From Callorhinus ursinus (lineage: Eukaryota > Chordata > Mammalia > Carnivora > Otariidae), in the NCBI RefSeq assembly GCF_003265705.1, contig NW_020313157.1:1704773-1768772 (forward strand): a DNA stretch of 64,000 bases. The letters are read 5' to 3'. The notes beneath the pieces were generated by a model that was not told the origin of the DNA, searched no databases, and worked only from the letters and a program-made list of their open reading frames with translations. Of the stretch, positions 11,150 through 22,374 are shown one piece after another (the first letter of the stretch is position 1; each line of letters opens with the position of its first letter). A program made the position numbers and the translations under genes.

Positions 11150-11985
11150 CCCCCCAAAAATGGGCAAAATATTTGAACAGAAACTTCACCAAAGACAATA
11201 CACAGATGACAAGATGCTCAGCATTGTCAGTCATTACGGAAATGAAAAAACATAATGAGATACCACTACACACCTATTAGAATGTCTAAAATAAAAAAAG
11301 ACTAATCATACCAAATGTCCATGAGGATGTGAGGAACTAGAACTCCCATACGTGGCTGGTGGGTATGTAAATGCTATATCATGCTGGAAAATAGTTCAGC
11401 AGTTTCTTAAAAAGTTCAAACATTTACCTACAAATAATCTAGACATTCCGCTTCTAGATATTTACTCAGGAGAAAGGTAAGCACATGTCCACACAAAGAC
11501 TTGTACACAACTGTCCACATCAGCATGTTTGTAATACTCCCACGCTGGAAACAAACCAAATGTCTATCAATCAGTGAATGGATAAACAAATGTGGGGCAG
11601 CCATGAAGTACACTACTACTCAACAATAAAAAGAATGAAATATTGCCACATGCAACCACATGGGTGAACCCAAAAACCATTGCAGTAAGTGGAAAAAGCC
11701 AGATGCAAAAACTTTTTATTCAATTTATATAAAATGCCCAGAAAAGGCAAATTCATAAAGATAGAAAACAGACAATTAGCTCACTGGAGCTTCAGGAATT
11801 GCCTGGAGATGGAGGTTGGAGAAGTAGGGACTGACTACAAATGGGATATTCAGGGGTGATGGAGAAGTTCTAAACTGGATTGTAGTGATGGCTGCACAAC
11901 TCTGTAAGTTTACTAAAAATCATTGCATCCTACATGAATAATTGCTGAATATTATAGTATGTCATTTGTAGCTCAATAATATTTT
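11150..11985 (+). mobile_element. LINE-1: degenerate ORF2 end plus 3' untranslated region
   Basis: 'ATGAGATACCACTACACACC', 'CTGGTGGGTATGTAAATGCT' and 'TCAATCAGTGAATGGATAAA' spell the last part of ORF2 in sense orientation; the frame is broken by many substitutions. The 3' region follows up to about 11985. Confidence 0.85.
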
Positions 11986-12292
11986 CAAAACAGTTTATAC
12001 CATATGATTCCATGTATAAAAAATTCTATAAAGTGCAAAATGCAAATCAATCTATAAATTCAGAAAGCAAATCCATGGTCGCCTGTAGCAGTTGGGAACA
12101 GGGAGTGGTGGAATGAGAGCCTGTAAAGGGGCAGGAGGAAACCCTTGGGAGTGATGGATATCTCCACTGTCTTGACTGTGATGACAGTTCTACAGGTATG
12201 CAAATGTAAACACTCATCAAATTCTATATTTTAAACATGCAGCTTTCTGGGTGTCATTTATACCTTAAAAATCTTTTTTTTTTTTTTTAAAG
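11986..12292 (+). mobile_element. Second LINE-1 3' end abutting the previous one
   Basis: 'GGGAGTGATGGATATCTCCA' and 'ATTTATACCTTAAAAATC' are typical of another L1 3' end. It ends in a T-rich tract at 12277-12290. Confidence 0.75.
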
Positions 12293-12499
12293 GAGGAAAG
12301 ACTCTCAGTTGAGAGCAACCTGATTCTTTGTGACCACTGTCTTTTACAGAGACACCCATGACTCAGGGGGAGATCCCAGGGGTAAGGCTCAGTATTAAAG
12401 AGCTAACTATGAAGTCTCAGTCCCAAGGGGGATGGAAACCTGAATTTATTTGAAATTGACCCTGCTCTTGAGATTGGATTGTACAGAAGGCAGAGTAGC

Positions 12500-12690
12500 A
12501 TAGTTGTTCAGGAGTTCCAGGACTGGATTGGGGCCCACCCCGAAGACTGCATTTCAACTTAATTACCTCTTTAAAGATGTCATCATCAAATCCAGTCACA
12601 TCCTCAGGTATTGGGGGCTAGGCTTTCAACATATGAACTTTGGGAGGGACCCAATTCTGTTGAGGATACAGGTGTAGAACCAGCAAACCT
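12500..12690 (-). mobile_element. MaLR (MLT1/MST-like) LTR, 5' portion
   Basis: 'TTTCAACTTAATTACCTCTT' and 'CTTTCAACATATGAACTTTG' are the antisense MaLR LTR 5' region. The rest of the LTR is missing or too eroded. Confidence 0.65.
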
Positions 12691-12844
12691 GATAGGTATT
12701 CAGGAGCTACAGCAAAAAGGAAGGAGGATACTGAAAGAAAAGAATTGGAAGATTCCAGATACGGCATCCATAAATAAGGTTTATGTTGAGGAATGCTCTC
12801 CTTGTCAGCTATGCTGTGTCAGCCCAATGTGACTCCAGAACTGT

Positions 12845-13010
12845 TGAGCGGTCTAGCTCCTCAGAGTGACCCAGATCAGCAACACTGGCATCATCTGGGA
12901 ACTTATTACAAATGCAGAATCTCCAAGCCCCACTCCAGACCAACTAAACCAGTCTGCACTAAAACAAGATTCCCAGGTGATTCCTATTCCTGCTAAAGTC
13001 TGAGCAGGAC
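12845..13010 (-). mobile_element. MER5A/MER20-like hAT DNA transposon
   Basis: 'CATCTGGGAACTTATTACAA', 'ATGCAGAATCTCCAAGCCCC' and 'AGATTCCCAGGTGATTCCTA' match the body of this old hAT group, with a plausible pair of partial ends. Confidence 0.65.
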
Positions 13011-13534
13011 TATTCTAGACTCCAAACTCCTTCCCTTTCAGAAGCCAGGATTTCCAGAATCAGTCCTTGATCAGACGGCACTCTCCCCTGCTTCGTTCCA
13101 TCCCTGTTTATATACTCCTGTGGCTAACTACACATGGAAACTTTTTGAAAAGACTATAAGGAGTCCTATTAGCAAACTGGTTTGCACCCAGTTGATTTCC
13201 TGGTGGTACAAATGTGCTCAGTAATGATCCATTTTAATAACAAGTGAAATTAGCCTGGAAACCCAGCTCTACCTTTCTCAGTTAGGCAGGTTTTAGAGAT
13301 TACACGGAAGGGAGCCAGCTCACAAGGGGTCCTGGCCCTGTGGCCTCCCCAGGACGCTACAGAATGGCAAAAGAATTACTAGGAGAGAGGCTTGGGTGGT
13401 TGGAACTCCAAACCATTGAGGTCCTTCGGCCCAAAAAGGGGAAAGGAATGAGTGGCCACAATCATCCCAAAGCCAGGGACATTAATGGAGGTCGGATCTG
13501 TCTGTCTCTCTTTCTCTTTCTGCATTTCATGGGA

Positions 13535-13680
13535 AAGATAGGAGGCTCAGAGAGGTTAAGTAACCATGCCCTCTTTACCCAGCAAATGAATGGAAGAGAC
13601 AGAAATTGAGACCACGTGTGTCACACCAAACCCTGGGTACCTAACTTTAACACTGCGCCAGGCTTAGCTGTTGCTGGGGA
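13535..13680 (-). mobile_element. MIR SINE fragment
   Basis: 'GGAGGCTCAGAGAGGTTAAG' leads into an eroded antisense MIR. Confidence 0.55.
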
Positions 13681-13775
13681 GGCTGTGTGGGCAACTCTAG
13701 CTTCTGCCTGAGGTCTGGCAAATGTACTTCTCTATCAGGCTATCCTATCTCTTCCTTGGGGTCCTGCCCCTACAG

Positions 13776-13877
13776 TGGGAAAGGCTCACTGCTTTGCTGA
13801 GAGGCTTAAACAGAGCCTTTGAGAGGATCTATGAGCTGAGAAGTAAGGAAGATCCCAAGGTCTCAGCTTTCAGACAG
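13776..13877 (+). other. Exon-like segment, 102 bp, in-frame
   Basis: A pyrimidine-rich stretch ending CCCCTACAG precedes 13776, and CAG|GTGAGT follows 13877, close to the ideal donor. The 102 bases are exactly 34 codons with no stop in frame 0, giving a charged, helix-like peptide starting WERLTALLRGLNRAF and ending SAFRQ. I do not recognise the protein. The chance that a 102-bp segment is open in one of three frames is large, so this rests mainly on the splice sites. It could be a real exon, an exon of a noncoding transcript, or coincidence. Confidence 0.25.
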
Positions 13878-14439
13878 GTGAGTCAGGCAGAAAGCATCAG
13901 GGATCCAGCAGCCACCTCCAATAATTAGGAACACTTTATCCTGGGGCATCACCAGGTTTGTTTAGCTTTCAGATCCTGTCTTTCCCACTGTCTACAGTTC
14001 CTGGCAAGGACCTAATTTCCTAATGAACTCTGGATAGCTGGTTTTACTCTCAGGGCCTGATTTTAACCCTTGGAAAGGCCACTTGTTTGCCTCTCTCTGG
14101 TGGTCAATAAAGAATGAGATAAAATGAGAGAATATGTGACAATGGAGGCAGCAGGTCTGCTAGCAAACAATAAAGTTGGAAATAATACCACCAGTCACTC
14201 CCTTACCCCTGTGGGGATGTTAGCACCTTATACCCATAGTAATGACCATTTATTGCCTCCCTACGAGTTCAGCTGTGGATGGATATTCCCCATATGTCAC
14301 CCCAAGGGCCACTTTCCATCCTGCTCTGTGCTTTGGATGGTTGACCTTTATGGACTATATTGATGGGTCTCTTCTGTGGAGTTTGGCCAAAAGGAGACAT
14401 CACCAAGATAGTAGAGAGTGAGAAAAAAAGCATCAGAAT

Positions 14440-14755
14440 ATTTGTTCTCCTGACTCCCTCTCCACTGGAATGCAGGTTGGCAATGACTTGACCCTCTACT
14501 TAAGGTCACGCCCAAATCAGGCAGCCTCTCCTACAGCTCCCTAGTTCTGGGAACTCCCTCTTCCCCCACCCCTTGAGGCAGAAAAGTCGTAAGAGCTTTC
14601 CATTGCTGCCAGCCCCAAGGTGCAATACCTTCTGTCCCTTTAGCCCTGCCTACCCTTTGATAAAGCAATCCTATACTAAACTCACCTCAATTTTCCCATT
14701 AGTATATGTCATCTGTTTCTGGCAGGGACCCTGACCCACACAGAGTCTAATTTAT
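14440..14755 (-). mobile_element. Ancient interspersed repeat, family unresolved
   Basis: Features such as 'CTCAATTTTCCCATTAG', 'CATCTGTTTCTGGCAGGGAC' and 'CCTGACCCACACAG' recall a widespread old mammalian repeat end. I cannot name the family. Confidence 0.4.
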
Positions 14756-14759
14756 TTGA

Positions 14760-14890
14760 TCTCTAACCCTCATATACAATTCTAAAAAACAGGCATTATT
14801 AGCTTCATGTTGAGGATAAGGAAATGAGGTTGAGGCTTCAAATCTGCATCAATAGCCCAAGGCCATAAATTAGTCAATAGAATTTTGAAC
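14760..14890 (-). mobile_element. MIR SINE fragment
   Basis: 'AACCCTCATATACAATTCTA', 'GGATAAGGAAATGAGGTTGA' and 'GCCCAAGGCCATAAATTAGT' match antisense MIR in order. Confidence 0.65.
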
Positions 14891-14947
14891 TTAAGGAGTC
14901 TCATTTATATTTGTGACACATGAGCTGGAGGTAAATAAGTGCTTATT

Positions 14948-15003
14948 GAATGAATGAATGAATGAATGAATGAATGAACAAACGAACAAACGAACGAATG
15001 AAC
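14948..15003. repeat. (GAAT)n microsatellite passing into (GAAC)n variants
   Basis: About seven GAAT units followed by GAACAAAC/GAACGAAT variants, probably grown from the tail of an L2 element. Confidence 0.9.
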
Positions 15004-15439
15004 TCATCCTGTTGGACCCTCTCCAACCCAGTGTTTAACTTACCTGTAGGTTCTATTCCAGGCCCTCAGTTGTGCTTCATCCCCCAATTCCCAGGAGTCA
15101 CTGCTTAGTGTCACTGGCACCCCCCATTTCCTTAGAGACCCTCGGCCCAAGTGCCCCTCCCCCAGCTTCCAGCCCAGCCCAACACCAGATCAGCTTCTTC
15201 TAAGAGCACCATTATTCCAGGAACTCAGTGTTCCCCAAACAGGTATTTTTCCACCCCAGAGCCTCCAAGTCATAGAAGCCCTTTGCACTTCATCTACAAA
15301 ATTTTCCAATATACTGCAGTTTTAGTGGGACTATTAAAAACCTGTCAGAGAAATGCTGGTAATGGCAAAAACATTTCTCAGGGGCCGTCAATTCCCCCAC
15401 ATATCCATCAGAGCTGCCCTGCACAACAAGGAGGCCCTC

Positions 15440-15640
15440 ATTTAGAATGTGTCAATTCTGATTATTAATGTGAGGAAAACACCTGCTAAGTATGTTTGTC
15501 TGGGGGGGGGGGGCGGTGAGCTTGGCAGGAAACGAGGGCAGCAGCAGCCGTGGCTGCAGAGAAAACCCTGGTGTCCAGGCCCAGCTTGCTGAAAGGCCAC
15601 CATAATTAATTAGGACTTGGCTACAACAGCACACATGGAG
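15440..15640. promoter_or_regulatory. Candidate conserved noncoding element
   Basis: Non-repetitive sequence with homeodomain-type cores ('GATTATTAATG', 'CATAATTAATTAGG') around a 12-base G run at 15502-15513. The call is an inference from composition and the absence of repeats; cross-species alignment was not possible. Confidence 0.25.
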
Positions 15641-16019
15641 AGGAAGGAAGAACAGAGCGGGGGTGAGGAGGGGCAATGCAGCACACAGAGGGCAGGCTCC
15701 CCCTTGACTGGGTAGAATGCAATTCATATCTGGAGTCCACAGCACATATAAACATGTTCATTTTCTCAGATTTATTAGCTCAGGTAATACCTTGGAGACA
15801 CCCAGTCCTCAGGGTTCAAAACTTACCGATGGACAGGATAGCTCTGCTTTGGTATTTCACTAATTAAAGCCCTTTTGGATTATAGACAAAAACTTAATCA
15901 TTACCACCATTAAACCAAGTCTATACATTCACTCTTGTATTAATTCGTCTGTCCATCCATCTATCCATTCATGTATAAATGTTTCTCTTTCTATCTCTCC
16001 CTGTATTCGTCCAACCACA

Positions 16020-16450
16020 CATTAATTCAGACATTTATTTCTTTACTCAACTGGCATTTGAGCAATTACACAATTCCAGACAATGCAATGGTCATGAAGA
16101 ATACCAACATGAATTGGACAGAGAACCTTGACCTCAAGGAGCTCTCAGTCTAGGCAGAGAAACAGACATGTACTTGGATGATATGACCCCAGGGAGAATG
16201 GATACAGCAGCAAATCATCTGTAAGTGCTGGGAATAGGACCTTCCAGAGGAAACCTCCGAGCTGGGTTTTTAAGGATGAGCCGGAGTTTGACAAGTAGGG
16301 AGGGCATGAGTTGGATGAGTTAGTTGGGCTAGGCAAAGTCATTCCAGGCATGGAGCAGCATATAAAAAAGCATGGAAGTTTGATTACTGGTGGAAATTAA
16401 AAGAGGTGAGGCAGAAGACCAAGAGAGGAAATAAGAAGCCTTTCTGAAGT
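16020..16450 (+). mobile_element. Ancient medium-reiterated repeat (same family as 31400 and 46160)
   Basis: 'CTCAAGGAGCTCTCAGTCTA', 'AGAGAAACAGACATGTAC' and 'TCATTCCAGGCATGGAGCAG' follow the usual order of this old family: an announcement of a gain, a flank, then a 'ttccaggca' section. The family name is uncertain. Confidence 0.45.
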
Positions 16451-16829
16451 CTCAAAACATGTAACTGAAGCAATGTAATCATAGTGGAACAAGGTCCTGG
16501 AGAGGCAAGCAGGGAGACAAATAACACATCCTATTCAACTTGATATACCCCTTCTGCACCTAATTTGGTGTCCTATATATAGTAGGACCTCTACAGCTAT
16601 TTGTAGAATTCTAGCACTTTACAAATTCGGCCCCATTTCATCAAGTGCTTAATCAATGCCCACCATCCATATCCAAGGCAGAGGCATGCATGATGGGTAC
16701 TCATTAACCACAATACATCAGGGCTAGGCAGCACCTGGCATGGGGGAGACCCTCCATAATCATTTGATAAGTGAGAGAATGAATGTTGGGCATGATGCAT
16801 GTGCTTTGTGTTCATGATGTCATTGTAAT

Positions 16830-16935
16830 ATTCCAACCTTACAGAGAAACTGGTATTGTTATCAAAACTAGAAGTTAGGGGATATTCAGAAATTTGCTAA
16901 AGGCCCCACGGCTGGTAACAGGATAAAATAGGACA
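16830..16935 (-). mobile_element. MIR SINE fragment
   Basis: 'CTTACAGAGAAACTGG' and 'TGCTAAAGGCCCCACGGCTG' are a worn antisense MIR core. Confidence 0.5.
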
Positions 16936-17539
16936 AAGGATCCCTTGGAGCTGTGTTTGTCAGAGAAGGACCAAGCCTGGGTCCAAAAGGGTGATGGGAG
17001 TTTTGCTTGATGCCAAGGTGCCAGGGGGTATTGTGGAATGGGAATGAAAGAGTGGGGGTGTTTTTTGTTTCGGTTTTTGGTGGGAGGATGAAAAGAAGAA
17101 GAGAAAGACCCTAGGATCTAACTCTAATTTAGCATCTGGTCAACCACATGGGTCTAGACATGCTCCTCCTGGACAGAAAGATCTTAATATTTTCTTTGCA
17201 TGAATTAACAAGTAGCTCCATCAGCAATACTTGCTTCATGAATTTATGGTGGTGGAGGCTTAGAATATGGAAGGGCAAAGAATCACTTTCCCTGGGAGTG
17301 GGAAGCAAAAGTGGGGTATCTCCAAACACAAGGAGCCTCATCTCCTGCACCTGAGTATCCTAAAATTCACCCATCTTTTGGGGGAAGGTGATTGGAAACC
17401 AGCACTCACCTTGGCTTCCATGTCAGAGTAGGCAAGACTGGTTCCCTAGATCAGAGTAGAAAGGCTCCTTTAAAAAGGGGGGTAGGGGGAGAGGAGAAAG
17501 GACTTTCCAAATCTTCTCCCTGCTCTAGCTCAACAGCTC

Positions 17540-17760
17540 CAATTTGGGGGATTATTTTAGGCCTCCTTTTGATAGGGAGCTCAAAGGACAAAGTTTGGGC
17601 TGCAAATAAAATTGAGTGCACCACGCAAAGGGGAGTTACATCACACCGGGAACGTTTTAAGGAGCTTATATGCAATTCGGGAGAAGAGCTTATTACACCT
17701 CTGCTTCCAGGGAGCCTGAGGATCAGATTTAATCTGTAAAGAGGCCCCGTCAAGGTCTCC
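17540..17760. promoter_or_regulatory. Candidate conserved noncoding element A
   Basis: A repeat-free block with 'CTCAAAGGACAAAGTTTGGG', 'GCTGCAAATAAAATTGAG' and 'CAGATTTAATCTGTAAAG', several possible HNF4/nuclear-receptor and homeodomain-type cores, and isolated CpGs preserved in AT-rich surroundings. It is inferred, not aligned. Confidence 0.3.
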
Positions 17761-18339
17761 TCTTGGGCCAATGCAGCCTTCAACAGACCCAGGCTAAACA
17801 GTGTTCTCTTTCTAGCCCCGACAGAAAAGCATACACAGCCAGTCGCTGGGGAGAGAGTGTCCAACTGTAGCCATCCACTCTCCTTTATGCTCCATTTCCC
17901 CACCTAATATATAGCTGCTCTGCATACATAACTTGATAGCCAGCAAAACTGAATGTCCTGATTTTTTAATAATGCTAGGCAATAATTTCATCACCCAGAT
18001 CACTCTCTTTGCCTATCAGCATAGAAGAGAAAAAAATCCTGTGTTGTTGGATAAACTCACCAGATGGTTCATCTCTATCAACTGCACATTATGCCTGCCA
18101 TTACATCTCACTCTTTGTAAATCTCAACTGTTTAGTGGCCATCACATCAGTATTTTTTTGCCTAGTTAGCCTTTCAACCTCATTCCCCAAAGTAACCAAA
18201 CCACACTCAATCCCCCCATGGACCTCTGTTCCCATGCCTGCATCCAGACGCATATGTCTTCTGCTTTATGAGTCACTGCTCGATGCCAGCTAAGTATATT
18301 ACTGCCTCGAAAATTAACTCGCACACTGAGAATAATCAC

Positions 18340-18590
18340 AGAAAAGGAATTTGTTTTCCTACAAGGTTGTTTTCCAGCTGTTTTAATGCAGACAATTTTA
18401 CCCTGAAACCCAAATTGAAAAAAAGAGAGACAGAGAGAGAGACTTTAAAATCTGCATAATTTGAAAGTGCTTAATGTAAATTAGATAGATCAGCCTAATT
18501 TTATTTCAGTACTTTTTAATTGCATTTATAATTAGTAAAATACATTAATGTGCTACACAGAAGGTCAGGAGTTCTGGTAAAGGGATCTAA
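18340..18590. promoter_or_regulatory. Candidate conserved noncoding element B
   Basis: Very AT-rich, non-repetitive sequence full of TAAT/ATTA cores ('GCTTAATGTAAATTAG', 'GCCTAATTTTATTTCAG', 'TTTATAATTAGTAAAATAC', 'GGGATCTAATTAAAATG'). Such texture is typical of deeply conserved developmental enhancers. It is the strongest of the candidate blocks by eye. Confidence 0.35.
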
Positions 18591-18599
18591 TTAAAATGC

Positions 18600-19990
18600 C
18601 CCACTGCATTTCTGTCACACATGCGCCCAGGAACCTGGAGGCTTGCTTCCGTCCACTCTCTGGACCGGACTATTTTTAACTCATTTGTGTCTTTATCAAA
18701 ATCGGCAATCCTGTGATCAGAAAATCCCTTATGTGGAATATCCTCACTGTCCGTCTCACCCATGCATTTATGCCTCCCCCTTAGAGACTCTCAGTGACTC
18801 TATACTGAATCCAACAGGCTAGTAGCCTCAATTTGTCCTCATGTGCCAAGGTGTTTTTCAACAACATTGAAACATTCATTTCCCCCTGCTATTTCCCCTC
18901 CCTTGTCCTTCAAACCATTCGAGCAAAGAGGCCTGTCTACACTTTTGTTTTGGGAAAGGGATGCGACGGCAGCAAGCAGGAAACCAACAGCGGCAGGAAG
19001 TCCTCCTTGCTTGGGTTGCCATGTGGCCCTGTTTGCTATTCGAGGAGCCTCAACTGGGAACAGAAACCCTGGTCACTCCTCCCTATAATAACAATAGTGC
19101 AGTAGTAATAAGATTGATGTTTTTCCCCCTCCTTCAATGTGTCTGCAAAGTCATGGCGAAACTAGGTAATATGCCACTATAAAGCCCTGAGTCACTGGAG
19201 TCATACCCATTTTACCACACTTCCCAAAAGCTGTTTGCCAGGGCAGATGGCCACTTTATTTACTCCCTGCTCTCTCCGCACCCTGGCCACAGCCCCAGGG
19301 CATACTGAGGGTAATGGGCAGCTTATTCACAACATAAAGGCACAAGCTCCCACTCCCTCCACCCCTGGTCCCTGGAGTCCTGGTCACAGGATGTCCCTCC
19401 CCACTTCACTTTTCACTTCCTGTTGCTTTGTTCACTGCCCGTTATAATGGACACTTTTATCTAGGAGAAATGGGATGGACTCTGTGATCAAGTCCCCCCA
19501 GCACATTTGACTAATCCAAAATCAAGCCGCACACTATTGGACTCAACACACCAGCTCATCATGTGTGGCCATGGGGTTAGTCTGGCGCTCCTGCTCTCAG
19601 CACATGTCCCACTTATTGTGGAAGGGCCCAGCGTATTTTACAACTTCACTATATCTACTCTCCCTTACATATTTCTTTCAGTGTATAAGTAGGATATGTA
19701 TCTATATACTTAAGCTTATATATTTATATAATTATATACAGATAACAGGCATATATACTTAATAGAAGAAATGGGACATGCATATATATCTTTGGAGAAA
19801 TGCATATTCATTTTCTGAAGCCAGATGTATATTTAGTACATGAAACAGAACACCCATATATAGCAACATTCCCCCTACTTATTTTTTTAATTAATTTAAA
19901 AAAATTAAACATACCACATTTTATTCTGGGAACTAACATTTGTTGAATATGTAGATACACTGAGAGCCTGTACTAAGAGCTATATATATA
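18600..19990. other. Unique sequence with AT-rich (TATA) stretch
   Basis: No gene or repeat family recognised. 19690-19800 is dense in TATATA/ATATAC steps without forming a clean microsatellite. Confidence 0.45.
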
Positions 19991-20004
19991 TTGATTTTTT
20001 TTTT

Positions 20005-20165
20005 CTCAATGATCCTGTCCACAGCCCAGTGGAATAGCTGCCGGAAACCTCTTTTGCAGATGAAGAATCAGGTTCAGAGAGGCTCACCCAAGGTCCCATA
20101 GAAAGTAAGTGGCAGAGCTGAAGTTGAATCCAGGCCTGTCTGATGCAGGCAGTGGAGTGAAGCTC
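20005..20165 (-). mobile_element. MIR SINE
   Basis: 'GCAGATGAAGAATCAGGTTC', 'CACCCAAGGTCCCATAGAAA' and 'GTGGCAGAGCTGAAGTTGAA' give a good antisense MIR core. Confidence 0.8.
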
Positions 20166-20494
20166 CAGGCCACACCCCCACAGACTCTGAAGGAGTTTAT
20201 GCTGTTCCCACACAGAGCAGGTACCCAGGAGAAATCTGACAGCTCAGACACCTTGATCATGATTTTGACTCTGGCAAAACTTAAGATTTTCCTTCTGCCT
20301 CTAATGGGCAAAACAGAACATGCAGCAAAAGTAAAAAAGGAAAAAGAACAGTCATCTTCATAAATAATATTTGATACATGCACATTTCATGGAGAAAAGC
20401 ATAAAGGTGAGTGACTTGGAGCATAATACCCAGCTTCCAATTCTTGTTGTCCTGTAATAATAATCTAAAGGAGATGCCTCTGCTTTATATGCCA

Positions 20495-20700
20495 AACTAT
20501 GTAAAGTTCCATGACTTGCCAGCTTATTCAAGCCCCCATACCTTTGCCTATGCTGTGTCTACCTGGAAGTCCCACATCTCCCTGGGCCACTTGGGAAGCA
20601 AACCCTCTCACCCTTTGAAATGGAGCTCAAACACCTCCTTCTCATCAAAGCCTTCTCTGACCCTAACAGGTGGGTGGCACACAACAGGGAGAAATCAACA
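20495..20700 (+). mobile_element. LINE-2 fragment
   Basis: 'ACCTTTGCCTATGCTGTGTC', 'ACCTGGAAGTCCCACATCTC' and 'CTCATCAAAGCCTTCTCTGA' follow the L2 3' consensus in order. Confidence 0.75.
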
Positions 20701-20829
20701 TTGCTAGGAGGTTCAGTTATATCATAAGTTGTTGTTCAAATTATCTGAGGGGAAAATCTGTCTTATTTGCAATACTACTAAGGACAACCATAATCTTAGG
20801 GATATCTATATATAGGGACATCATCTTTT

Positions 20830-21035
20830 CCATGACTTTCTCACATTAACCCTCATAGTCACATTTATTCCTGTTTCAGAGGAGAAAACGGAGATTCAGA
20901 GAAGTGAAGCAACATGTCCAAAGTCACACAGCTATGAATTAATGGAACCAGTACTCAAACCCAGGCTGTCTATTCTATATATTCCCAGGGCCTTGCACAC
21001 CGTAGATGCACAATAAATGCTGTTTGAAAGAATAA
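20830..21035 (-). mobile_element. MIR SINE with L2-like tail
   Basis: 'AGAAGTGAAGCAACATGTCC' and 'AAGTCACACAGCTATGAATT' form a clear antisense MIR. 'GTAGATGCACAATAAATGCT' after it resembles an L2/MIR tail in the opposite sense. Confidence 0.8.
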
Positions 21036-21129
21036 ATGGTGTGTTTTTACTGAAAGCCTCTTCTATGGTGTCCCATCTAATTAACCTCAAGCAGATGGAG
21101 TGAGGATGCCCTTCTAGAGCTTGTCCTGC

Positions 21130-21480
21130 TTCTCCTAAGGCCTCATGACTTACCTAGAAGTCAATATTTCATTATGAGCCCATCATACAGGTCAGTGTAA
21201 TAATTAATGACTATCTGCTGGTGTGACTGCTTATCGTATTTTAGCTTAATTCCAATAAAATCTAAATGGTCTATTAATTTTCCTAATAAATTTAGATATG
21301 GCCTCTGACCGCAATCTGGCTTTGATTAGCTAACAAAATATTTGAAGATGGGCCAAGCTGGCTCTTTCAAATATTTCGAGCAAATAACACTTAATTGGAT
21401 TTAGGATTTTCTGCGTCAGCGTATGGCTGTGCTCAGCAGTGAATAAGGGAAGAGGACAGCTTCATAATTGGTCCCCGATG
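21130..21480. promoter_or_regulatory. Candidate conserved noncoding element C
   Basis: About 350 bp of repeat-free, AT-rich sequence with many TAAT cores: 'GTGTAATAATTAATGACTAT', 'TCTATTAATTTTCCTAATAA', 'GCTTTGATTAGCTAAC' and 'AACACTTAATTGGATTTAGG'. It also holds 'CTTTGATTAG' (TCF/LEF-like). Inferred enhancer character; no alignment. Confidence 0.35.
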
Positions 21481-21884
21481 ACCCAGAGTTGAGCCACCCT
21501 GGGCAGCCATCTAAATAAAGGTTTGGAAGCCAAATATGACCGAGACAACAAGGAAATAGATCTTCAGTTACAGGAAGAGCAGAAATGGAGCAGCAGAGGG
21601 TACCTTCTTAGGAGCACTCACAAGAAGGTCCCAAGAACTGGATGTACACAGCTACCTTTCTGAGACTGCCTGCCCGAAATATGTCCTGAAAGTCTACACC
21701 ATTAATGAAAGCCCAACATACAGTTTTTACCCCCAGAGACCCAAAAGCAAATGAAGAGAGATGGGGAAATGAGAATATTCTTTCACAGGCTTCTTGCATG
21801 CATGCTTCCTCATATACTTCAGGTCTCAGCATAAATGTAAACACTGTAGTGTTCCCCCTCCCCGAACTCCCTAAATAAAGGTGA

Positions 21885-22085
21885 TCCCACCATCCCCCTC
21901 AATAGATTCTGTATCGCAGAACCCCGTTTAAAGTTTCTTTATGATAGTTATTGGATTCTGCAATCTTTTATAATTATTTTATGTATGTATGTGTTTAACT
22001 GTAACCTCCAGAAGGGTAGAGACCTTGGGCATGACACATAGTAGATGCTCAATAAATATTTGTTGAATGAGTGAATAACTCATTC
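21885..22085 (+). mobile_element. LINE-2 3' end
   Basis: 'TGTAACCTCCAGAAGGGTAG' then 'TAGTAGATGCTCAATAAATA' followed by 'TTTGTTGAATGAGTG' is a textbook L2 3' terminus. Confidence 0.85.
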
Positions 22086-22139
22086 AGTAACCATACAGAG
22101 GTTAATCTGGAAACAAGAAACAAAAGATAACAGAGATGG

Positions 22140-22350
22140 AGCATACCAGGTCTGGAGACAAATACCTGGGTTTAAATCTTGGCATTGCCTCTTGCTAGCT
22201 GGGTGACTGTAAATTATTTAACCTCTCCGTGCCTCAGTTTCTTCATCTGTAAAATGGGGTTAATATTAGTGCCTCCCTTGCAGAGTAAGGGTACCAAATA
22301 AGCGTTGATATGTAAAACTCTCAGTACAGTAGCTAGAACACAATCAGTGC
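22140..22350 (+). mobile_element. MIR SINE, well preserved
   Basis: 'AACCTCTCCGTGCCTCAGTT', 'CTTCATCTGTAAAATGGGGT' and 'TTGCCTCTTGCTAGCTGGGT' give a clean sense MIR core with its tail. Confidence 0.9.
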
Positions 22351-22374
22351 TCATGAATGGCCACTGTTGTCATC

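Noticed and set aside
15041..15200. Minus-strand exon with a perfect CAG|GTAAGT donor at about 15047
   Set aside because: The frame is open upstream, but the sequence is G-rich and there is no pyrimidine tract that could serve as an acceptor.
17411..17470. Minus-strand exon with AAG|GTGAGT donor at about 17410
   Set aside because: All frames back to the plausible acceptor contain stops, except a 12-codon piece.
17451..17903. 150-codon minus-strand frame
   Set aside because: Lies across a candidate noncoding block; no recognisable domain and no matching splice sites.
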